DNA of 12,698 nt from an archaeon (GTDB lineage: Archaea > Nanobdellota > Nanobdellia > Woesearchaeales > GW2011-AR9): positions 10,430 through 23,127 of the forward strand of contig JAHFRS010000004.1 in NCBI GenBank assembly GCA_023266155.1, in the 5' to 3' direction. The notes under the pieces were generated by a model. It had not been told where the DNA came from. It did no database searches and worked only from the letters and a program-made list of their open reading frames with translations. This document shows positions 1-5,667 of the stretch, piece after piece. Both the position numbers and the translations under genes were made by a program. How positions within the stretch are numbered: the stretch's first letter is position 1; the number at the start of each line of letters is the position of its first letter.

Positions 1-71
1 CACAGCAGTGATGTTGTGAGATCAGCAGAAATGTCTGGTCCGATTCTTGAAAAAGAATTCGTAACAATATG
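1..71 (+). other. 3' end of a probable group I intron in the 23S rRNA gene (site L1931)
   Basis: The 23S sequence downstream begins cleanly at A72 with AGCGTAAT, equivalent to E. coli A1932 onward. The universally conserved H69 loop and CUAAGGU that should precede it are absent. Instead there is a hairpin 1-6/13-18 (P8-like), a stretch ending in GTCTGGTCC that resembles the P7 3' strand region, and a hairpin 43-48/53-58 with a GAAA tetraloop (P9-like). The last base before the exon is G71, as expected for the terminal omega-G of a group I intron. L1931 is a known group I insertion site in 23S genes, for example in Thermotoga, and group I introns are known in archaeal rRNA. The 5' exon, catalytic core and any homing endonuclease lie outside the window, so the class is inferred. 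Confidence 0.6.
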
Positions 72-390
72 AGCGTAATACCTTGTCGTTTGATTGACGA
101 CTTGCATGAATGGTATAACGAGATCGCCACTGTCCCGAGCTAGAGTCTCCTGAACACTTCTTCCTGGTGTAAAGACCAGGGATTTCCAGTGGGAAGCGAA
201 GACCCCGTGAAACTTTACTGTAGTCTGCCGCTGTGGTGCGGTTTTTGTTGTATAGCGTAAGTGGGAGCTGTTTGAGGCCATGAGCGTAAGCCTATGGCGT
301 AGGCACCAATGTAACACCACTCCACGAGTACTGCATTACTTACCTCGTAAGAGGGACAACGGTTGGTAGACAGTTTGGCTGGGGCGGCAC

Positions 391-458
391 GCTGTCGAAA
401 AGATAGAGAAATGCGATCATTTCTAATAAAGTTCGCATGCTCACTTTATATCGATAGC
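391..458 (+). other. Expanded H81 hairpin in 23S rRNA
   Basis: The stem 391-398/451-458 closes a region that is a short loop in E. coli and typical archaea. Here the loop carries about 40 extra bases, with an inner perfect stem ATGCGA (411-416) / TCGCAT (433-438), extended by GAG (406-408) / CTC (440-442). This is a lineage-specific expansion segment that directly follows the P-loop. Confidence 0.7.
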
Positions 459-695
459 GCCCAATGGTTGGCTCATCCGGTTTAGAAACATTTACCGCCG
501 GGAAATTTCCTAACGGTAAAGCTGAGGATCCGGAGTGGAGTGCAAGGGCATAAGCCAGCCTGATTGGCTTCCGAACATAAAAGAATCCAAACGCGAAAGC
601 GTGGCCTAGCGAACCTCTCTGCCTTCTTGATGAGGGCGAGAGATGACTGAAAAGTTACTCCGGGGATAATTGAGTTGTCGCGCCCGAGAGTTCAT

Positions 696-734
696 TCTTC
701 TGTCCGTGACGAACGTCATGAACAAAGTGAATAG
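696..734 (+). other. Expansion segment at the tip of 23S helix 89
   Basis: About 39 extra bases separate GAGTTCAT (688-695) from ATCGACGG (735-742), which are contiguous in E. coli. The insert folds as its own hairpin: CGTGAC (705-710) / GTCATG (715-720) with loop GAAC, and outer pairs ATTC (694-697) with GAAT (729-732). It lengthens H89, which lies beside the peptidyl transferase centre. Confidence 0.75.
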
Positions 735-1224
735 ATCGACGGCGCGGTTTGCTTCTTCGATGTCGGCTCATCCTATCCTGGCCGTGCAGAATATAATCGT
801 CTTTAAGACGGAATCTGTGGGCGGCCAAGGGTGGGGGTGTTCACCCATTAAAAGGGTTCGTGAGCTGGGTTCAGAACGCTGTGAGGCAGTTTGTTTGATA
901 TCTACTGGAAATGTTGGGTGTCTGAAAGGAAGGACCTTTTAGTACGAGAGGAACGGAGGTTCGTTGCCACTGGTGGACCGGTTGTCTGACAAGGCATGCC
1001 GGGCAGCTACGCAATAAGCGATAAGTGCTGAACGCATCTAAGCACGAAGCGCCCCTTAAAAATAGACACCTTCGGACACGGCCATAACAGCCGTTTGATA
1101 GAAGCGGTGTGTACGTACCAAGCTTCGGCGAGGTATTCAGCATGCGCTTACTAACGTCCATATCTTTGTTTTAATCTACCTACGGTTTTCATTATACCTT
1201 ATGACGTTCAACGTTGTAGGGTGT

Positions 1225-1252
1225 ACTTAACGGTGAGCAATCACTGTTAGGT
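1225..1252 (+). other. GNRA-capped hairpin after the 23S gene
   Basis: A 12-bp stem (1225-1236 with 1241-1252, including two G-T pairs) is closed by a GCAA tetraloop and followed by a T-rich stretch. It lies about 60 bases past the 23S 3' end and may be part of rRNA 3' processing or an upstream terminator. Confidence 0.65.
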
Positions 1253-1261
1253 CATTTTATT

Positions 1262-1304
1262 TTCTCTGTAAGGAGAATTTCTTTTTTTTTCTTTTTGTTT
1301 TTTT
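1262..1304 (+). terminator. rRNA transcript terminator
   Basis: A 6-bp hairpin (1262-1267/1272-1277, loop GTAA) is followed by a long oligo-T tract (1278-1304) broken only by single C or G bases. Archaeal RNA polymerase stops at oligo-T, so this is the likely end of the rRNA transcript. Confidence 0.8.
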
Positions 1305-1438
1305 GAAGAAGTCGCGGGAGCGCTGGCGGTTTTAATGATGTATGTATTACCTACAAACTGCCTCCGGGAACCCAGCTTACGATGATTCTTGGTGAACACC
1401 CCCGTAAAGCTTAAATTCTAATCAGATTTTCTCCTAGA
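1305..1438 (+). other. Structured intergenic stretch, function unknown
   Basis: No ORF, tRNA or convincing 5S rRNA is seen here. Two stems are clear: GGCGGTTT (1325-1332) with AAACTGCC (1355-1362), and GCTTACG (1375-1381) with CGTAAAGC (1403-1410, one bulge). GC content is higher than in the surrounding spacer. The 3' part overlaps the probable promoter of the next gene. It could be a small RNA, a remnant of a lost rRNA or tRNA gene, or an element end. Confidence 0.35.
1404..1417 (+). promoter_or_regulatory. Archaeal promoter of the four-helix-bundle gene
   Basis: TTAAATT (1411-1417) is preceded by a purine-rich GTAAAG that could serve as BRE. The box centre is about 25 bases before ATG 1439, the usual spacing for a leaderless archaeal transcript. 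Confidence 0.45.
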
Positions 1439-1861
1439 ATGGCTCGTGATTACCGACAAATCGGGATATATCATTTAGCTTACGATTTTGTTTTGGAAAT
1501 TTATCGGCTGACTAAAGATTTTCCTAAAGCCGAAGAACAAAACATCACTTCTCAAATTCGTCGGGCCGCCGTTTCCATTCCTCTGAACATTGCTGAAGGA
1601 AGTGCTAAAGCCAGTGATCGAGAATTTGCCTACTACTTGAATGTCGCTTATGCTTCCGCAAAAGAAGTAGAAGTATTATTGAACTTGTGCTGTGATCTTA
1701 AATATCTGGATGAACTGCAAGGGAAGCAATTAGTTCTCAAGCTTGATGAAGTGAATGCGAAACTGTTCTTGTTTCTGCGAAATATCGAAGCTCGAATAGG
1801 AAGTTCTCGCTATCACTTCTTTAAAAAGTTTGAAGAGAAAACTGCCGATTCAGAAAAATGA
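1439..1861 (+). CDS. Four-helix-bundle protein of the 23S rRNA intervening-sequence (S23) family
   Basis: A 140-residue, mostly helical protein. The family signature is clear: an N-terminal helix, then RRAAVSIPLNIAEGSAKAS (about residues 41-59) and the Ser/Ala-rich third helix with SAKEVEVLL (about 73-81). Length is slightly above the usual 115-125 residues because of a charged C-terminal tail. Family members were first found inside intervening sequences of bacterial 23S rRNA genes. They are related to the Avd accessory protein of diversity-generating retroelements, and a basic surface suggests nucleic-acid binding, but no biochemical role is settled. Here the gene is not inside the rRNA: it follows the 23S terminator with its own TATA-like box. 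No reverse transcriptase is nearby, so an Avd role is not supported. The start is ATG 1439, with no Shine-Dalgarno sequence. Confidence 0.9.
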   Translation: MARDYRQIGIYHLAYDFVLEIYRLTKDFPKAEEQNITSQIRRAAVSIPLNIAEGSAKASDREFAYYLNVAYASAKEVEVLLNLCCDLKYLDELQGKQLVLKLDEVNAKLFLFLRNIEARIGSSRYHFFKKFEEKTADSEK

Positions 1862-1950
1862 GTTCAACAGTGAACTTTTTGTATTTGAAAATCCTGTTCT
1901 TCCAATAATTGTCTTTCTTTATTCCTTTCCGAATATTTCTATCAACAAAG

Positions 1951-1984
1951 TATATAACTCTGACTCCTTGTTCTTCAGAGTTAT
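1951..1984 (+). promoter_or_regulatory. TATA box and 10-bp inverted repeat (candidate operator) of the MetE pair
   Basis: TATATAA (1951-1957) lies 29 bases (centre) before ATG 1983, giving a leaderless or nearly leaderless message. A perfect inverted repeat, ATAACTCTGA (1954-1963) and TCAGAGTTAT (1975-1984), overlaps both the TATA box and the start codon, with an 11-base spacer. Half-site centres are 21 bp apart, two DNA turns, as in operators of dimeric repressors. In RNA the right arm would include the start codon. Confidence 0.6.
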
Positions 1985-2957
1985 GAAATTTGGCGCGTAT
2001 CTCACTGGTCCTTTCGGCCAGTCGGAAGAACTTTATAAAGTTCGCAATGAAGCTAAACGGGGCCGGGGAACGGAGTCAGCCGTGCCGGAACAGATTCAGA
2101 AAGATACCCAGAGAATCATTCAGCTACAACAAGAGGCTGGGTTGGATTTCATTCTGGATCCCCTGTTTAAACAGTATTATCTCTTTCAGTCGTTGGCGGA
2201 ACATCTTCCCGGTATAACGGCCGGCCCACAGGAAAATTGGTTAAATAATAATGTCTTCTATTGGCGGCCACAGATTCAGGGACCGTTGAAACATGAGGTT
2301 GGATTCAGCAGTAACTATCTTCATTTTGACCTCCTCCCTAAAAATGGTCTGGCCTTGGCAATTCTTCCCTCACCCTATACTTTGTTGACTCTTTCTGATG
2401 TGAAAGGATATCAGAATAAAAAAAGTGCCATTGCTGATCTCGCGCAACTGCTGCAGGAGGAAGCGCAGAATTTAGTTCAGAAAGGCATCGCCCGAATACA
2501 ATATGATGAGCCCGTATTAGCGGTGAAACAATCTCTTCAGGCGCTCGAGAAAGAAGATCTTCAGTTATTTCTTCATGGTATGATGTATTGTGGCGTGGTC
2601 CGTCATGCCCGCACCAGTATCCAAACTTATTTTGGGAATGCCGGGCCGTTAATTCCCGTTTTAGTAGACACACCAATGGATTGCCTCGGTCTTGATGGCA
2701 CGGAAACTAACCTTGGGGCTATTAAGAAATATAATTTTGGAAGCAAAGAACTGGCTCTGGGTTTACTGGATGCGCGCAATACCGCCCTTCCCACATCTGA
2801 AGATCTGATCAAAAAAATTATAGACCTTGCGGAACAACTATCAGTATCCACGATTTGGATTACTCCCAATACCGGCACGGAATATCGCGGCTGGAGCCAT
2901 GGGCATAAAGTTGTGGCCATGTTAAAAGCTATCAAAGAAGGATTGCCACAGGACTAA
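1983..2957 (+). CDS. Methionine synthase MetE, N-terminal-domain-like subunit
   Basis: A 324-residue protein matching the N-terminal barrel of cobalamin-independent methionine synthase (Meth_synt_1). Seen motifs are RIQYDEPVL (171-179, family QIDEP), QTYFGN (214-219, family TTYFG), a GLD segment (236-238), GLLDARNT (260-267, family G-NGRN) and ITPNTG (293-298), where MetE has its PSCSLLH-like turn. The zinc ligands are absent, as expected for this barrel. The partner gene 20 bases downstream carries the catalytic barrel; together they reach about 720 residues, close to the roughly 750 of fused bacterial MetE. I chose ATG 1983 because homology begins there and a TATA box sits 29 bases upstream. 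The longer frame from 1830 would overlap the previous gene and add 51 residues unlike the family. The methyl donor in this organism is unknown and may not be folate. Confidence 0.82.
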   Translation: MKFGAYLTGPFGQSEELYKVRNEAKRGRGTESAVPEQIQKDTQRIIQLQQEAGLDFILDPLFKQYYLFQSLAEHLPGITAGPQENWLNNNVFYWRPQIQGPLKHEVGFSSNYLHFDLLPKNGLALAILPSPYTLLTLSDVKGYQNKKSAIADLAQLLQEEAQNLVQKGIARIQYDEPVLAVKQSLQALEKEDLQLFLHGMMYCGVVRHARTSIQTYFGNAGPLIPVLVDTPMDCLGLDGTETNLGAIKKYNFGSKELALGLLDARNTALPTSEDLIKKIIDLAEQLSVSTIWITPNTGTEYRGWSHGHKVVAMLKAIKEGLPQD

Positions 2958-2984
2958 ATTGAAAGAAGGATTACCGCATGACTA
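2934..2984 (+). repeat. 28-bp-period imperfect direct repeat at the MetE gene junction
   Basis: The 23 bases 2934-2956 recur at 2962-2984 with three mismatches. The first copy encodes the C-terminus of the upstream gene. The second forms the intergenic gap, the AAAGAAGG stretch (possible weak Shine-Dalgarno) and the start codon of the downstream gene. Confidence 0.8.
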
Positions 2985-4168
2985 CATTATTTCCCGTGTA
3001 TGAAGTAGGAAGTTTACCTAAATTGTCTGCCCGCGTGAACGCTCTTCGTGGTACAGAGGTTAGTAAATCCGATTTACAGCAACTACGGTATTTTGCCGTT
3101 AGAACTGGTCTGGACATTTCTCCCTGTCTGGAGATTGTGTCAAGAGTACAAAGAGAACAACGAAAATGTACCGCTCAGGAAAAAGAAACTCTGATTGATT
3201 TGAACTCTGCCCTTAATCTCAAGTTGCAGGAATACTGTGGTTTAGATTATGTCTATGATGGGGAAGCCAGAAGGACCGAAATGTATCGCCATGCCGCCCA
3301 GCAGATTGAAGGGTTTGTGGACTTACCGGAAATGATTCGTTCTCGTGGTCCCGACAGTTGGCGCATGGCTGTGTGCGCGGCAGAACCAAGACTGAAAAGT
3401 TCTTTAGACACGTTGCCCATCGTGCAGGAATTTTCTTTTGTGCAGCAGCGGGCGCAACGCGCCGTCAAAATTCCTCTCGATGATCCTTATATGATTGCGG
3501 TGATGAGCGATAATAAATATTACACTGAGAAGTTGCGGGAGCAATATGCCGGAAATCCAGCTCAGCTTCGTTATGAGGCTAAAAAAGAATTTACTTTGGC
3601 GTTAGCTCGTAACATCATTCGGCCGCACGTGGAAGCTGTGGTGAAACGGGGAGCACCCTGGATCCAATTGGATGCGCCTGCGGCCACGCTTGACCTTGAA
3701 CATATCCCTATTTTGGTGGCAGGGCTTAACGCTGTGGTTGAGGGCATTGACCGAGTCAAATTCAGTGTCCATTTCTGTTATCCACGGCGAGTATCGCTGA
3801 TGGCGAAAAGTGGATATGAATTATTATTTCCCTCTCTGCTGGATTTACATCCTAATATCACTCACTTTTCTTTAGAGTTGGCCAATGCTGACACGTATGA
3901 ACAGGATCTTCAGCCCTTTGCCTGGCAGGACCGGAAATTTGAAATTGGTGTCGGCGTGGTGGACATAACGTTAGAACAACAATATCGTGGGACTTTAGAA
4001 ACCAAAGAAGTAATACGGAATAGAATTGTCCAGGCAGCTGAAGTGCTGGGAGATGCCCACTTGGTGTATGTTGCTCCTGATTGTGGCTTGCGGCAATTAT
4101 CGTTAGAACGCTGCGAGAAGATTTATGATGTGATGGTGGCCGGAGCAGAGTTGGCCAGGAAAGGGTAA
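2978..4168 (+). CDS. metE: Methionine synthase MetE, catalytic (C-terminal) subunit
   Basis: A 396-residue protein matching the catalytic barrel of cobalamin-independent methionine synthase (Meth_synt_2). It would transfer a methyl group to homocysteine to make methionine in the cytoplasm. All four zinc ligands are visible: H265 and C267 in VHFCY, E300 in SLELANAD, and C369 in PDCGL. The GSLPK motif (11-15) matches the start of the domain. IQLDAP (229-234) corresponds to QIDEP; the Asp that binds the homocysteine amine is kept (D232), but the next Glu is Ala. GVGVVDI (324-330) is the GVxD strand. It forms an operon with the N-terminal-like gene upstream (20-bp gap). It ends 23 bases from the convergent coiled-coil gene. 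Split MetE pairs occur in several archaea; the methyl donor may be a corrinoid or another carrier rather than methyl-tetrahydrofolate. Confidence 0.87.
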   Translation: MTTLFPVYEVGSLPKLSARVNALRGTEVSKSDLQQLRYFAVRTGLDISPCLEIVSRVQREQRKCTAQEKETLIDLNSALNLKLQEYCGLDYVYDGEARRTEMYRHAAQQIEGFVDLPEMIRSRGPDSWRMAVCAAEPRLKSSLDTLPIVQEFSFVQQRAQRAVKIPLDDPYMIAVMSDNKYYTEKLREQYAGNPAQLRYEAKKEFTLALARNIIRPHVEAVVKRGAPWIQLDAPAATLDLEHIPILVAGLNAVVEGIDRVKFSVHFCYPRRVSLMAKSGYELLFPSLLDLHPNITHFSLELANADTYEQDLQPFAWQDRKFEIGVGVVDITLEQQYRGTLETKEVIRNRIVQAAEVLGDAHLVYVAPDCGLRQLSLERCEKIYDVMVAGAELARKG

Positions 4169-4191
4169 ATTATTTCTCTTATTTCCGTTCT

Positions 4192-5658
4192 TCAGAACCC
4201 GTCCCCACTGGAGAATCCTCCGCCGCCGAATCCACCGCCACTGTCAAAACCTCCTCCGCCAAAACCACTGCCAGAATCGCTACTAGACGAGCTACTCCCA
4301 GAACTGTGGTGGTGAGATGAATCGTCGTCACGTGAAGAATAACTCTGGGAGGAATACGAGCTATAAGTTTCTCGTGGTTTAAATTTCTGGTGGGAATCAA
4401 TCTGCCCAGTGACCGCTTCTAAGGAATACTGGCCACCTAAATACCCCAGCAGGAAAGTATCAACATTAAACCCACTATCAAAGTAACTGCGATTGGATTC
4501 GTAATCCTTGCTCGTGTAGAAACGGGAAATACGCTGTAATCCATCAAGTTTGGTGGTTAAAGCACTTTGTTGCTGCTGTATTCCTTTGGCTTTTGCTTTT
4601 ATTTCTTTAATCTCCACATCAACCTGCTCAATTTTGTCCACCAGCCCATCATCTTCTGTACTGGGAGTCGTTTTAGCGCGTTGTTTTAATTGACTCACCG
4701 TATTCCCTTTCAGGTAACCTTTTAATTTTCCCAAAGCTGTTTGATAATATTCTCCTTTGGCATTATCTGCCTCGGTTCGCTCCTGAGCATACCCGCAAAA
4801 TTCCTGATCTTCTTTTTCCAGGGAAGTGAGAATTTTTTTCCGTTGTTCAATCAAGTGCTTCCCTTGACTCAGGACCGGGGGAAGTCCCCGCTGTTCCGCC
4901 GCTTTCGTTTCCATCATTCTCATATTCTCCACGACTAAATCCAGTTCGTTCTGCTGCCGGTCAATCTCGGCTTTGATGGCTTCCGGCATCAATTTCAGAA
5001 AATCATAATTTGCTTTTGTTTCTTTATAATTAACCTTCCCCGCGACCCATGTGTCCAGCTTGGTGGTGATGGCCAGGTCTCCATAGTTCCCGACTCCAAA
5101 ATTCCGCCGCAGCAAATAGTCAAATAATGGTTCTTGGGTATAGGCGGCTAATTTTTGTGTAGCTTGAATTGTAAAAGTTTCGTGCCGTTTTTTATTTTGT
5201 TCCAGACGAGTTTGCGCCTGCCCGGCGTGTCCATGAAGATTTTGATAGAGAGGATTTGCGGCTAGTTCTTCCGCCAACGCCTTTTTCAATTGCTCTCGCT
5301 GCGTGACCGTTTCTTCCAACTGCCGATCAGCCGTAGCGAGTTTTTCTTCCAGACCTGCTTTTTTTTCCCGGGATTGAGACAGTAATTTATCGAGCTGTGC
5401 GCGTCGCTGCTGCCGCTCATTGAAAATGTTTTTTACGTCGTCCTGTAATTCTTTAAGGGTGTTTTTTACCGCCGCCGCATCAAGTTCAGGAAGATAGAAC
5501 ATGGCTAATCGGGCAAAATATTGTTCACGCTGGTCGGTGAGAGTACTTATTCCCTGTTCATAGGCAGACAACTCCCTGCTTAAGCCTTCCTGCTCATTCT
5601 CAGCAGCGCGAATTCTTGTCCGGATGCTTTCATATACTTTTTTTCCACTTATGGTCAT
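4192..5658 (-). CDS. Coiled-coil protein with Ser/Gly-rich C-terminal tail (partner of DUF6384-like protein)
   Basis: A 488-residue soluble protein with no signal peptide or membrane helix. Residues 1-150 and about 215-390 are charged, heptad-like coiled coil. A less charged central part (about 165-215) contains FDYLLRRNFGVGNYGD. Near 395-430 is a conserved-looking globular patch (RFYTSKDYESNRSYF). The tail (about 435-488) is low-complexity Ser/Asp/His followed by GFGGGGFDSGGG repeats. From memory, bacterial gene clusters hold long helical proteins of this design with Gly-rich tails next to DUF6384 proteins; I do not know a biochemical function. It is the second gene of a minus-strand operon, starting 9 bases after the DUF6384-like stop codon. 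It converges with the MetE operon. A structural or scaffold role is a guess. Confidence 0.75.
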   Translation of the reverse strand: MTISGKKVYESIRTRIRAAENEQEGLSRELSAYEQGISTLTDQREQYFARLAMFYLPELDAAAVKNTLKELQDDVKNIFNERQQRRAQLDKLLSQSREKKAGLEEKLATADRQLEETVTQREQLKKALAEELAANPLYQNLHGHAGQAQTRLEQNKKRHETFTIQATQKLAAYTQEPLFDYLLRRNFGVGNYGDLAITTKLDTWVAGKVNYKETKANYDFLKLMPEAIKAEIDRQQNELDLVVENMRMMETKAAEQRGLPPVLSQGKHLIEQRKKILTSLEKEDQEFCGYAQERTEADNAKGEYYQTALGKLKGYLKGNTVSQLKQRAKTTPSTEDDGLVDKIEQVDVEIKEIKAKAKGIQQQQSALTTKLDGLQRISRFYTSKDYESNRSYFDSGFNVDTFLLGYLGGQYSLEAVTGQIDSHQKFKPRETYSSYSSQSYSSRDDDSSHHHSSGSSSSSSDSGSGFGGGGFDSGGGFGGGGFSSGDGF

Positions 5659-5667
5659 GTTCTTAAC

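Larger units (their letters stand above)
72..1165 (+). rRNA. 23S ribosomal RNA, 3' exon (domains IV-VI, partial)
   Basis: This is the large-subunit rRNA from the equivalent of E. coli A1932 to the 3' end. Landmarks in order are CCTTGTCG of H71 (81-88), the archaeal block AGTGGGAAGCGAAGACCCC near 190-210, the P-loop GGGGCGG near 380, the peptidyl transferase GGGGATAA (662-669), GATGTCGGCTC (759-769), the A-loop TGTTC near 838, and the sarcin-ricin loop AGTACGAGAGGAAC (941-954). TACTAA (about 1148-1153) marks the 3' end, which I place near 1165 within about 10 bases. The molecule is archaeal, with hairpin expansions in the H81 loop and in H89 and unusual bases in the catalytic centre. ORFs read through this stretch are not genes. 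Confidence 0.97.

Noticed and set aside
1..90. 23S gene with a deleted H69, i.e. a pseudogene or assembly fault
   Set aside because: The sequence before A72 does not look like eroded rRNA. It folds as intron P8/P9 and ends in G at a known intron site, so an intron explains it better.
670..1161. Two ORFs (670-942 plus, 871-1161 minus)
   Set aside because: Both lie within 23S rRNA sequence with clear rRNA landmarks.
1316..1438. 5S rRNA
   Set aside because: GAACAC followed by GTAAAGC is faintly like 5S loop C, but the conserved CCxAUxCCGAAC context is missing and the remaining half would fall inside the next coding sequence.
1439..1861. Avd protein of a diversity-generating retroelement
   Set aside because: No reverse transcriptase, template repeat or variable repeat was found in the window.
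1830..1982. N-terminal extension of the first MetE gene
   Set aside because: It overlaps the previous gene, lacks family similarity, and lies upstream of and across the TATA box.
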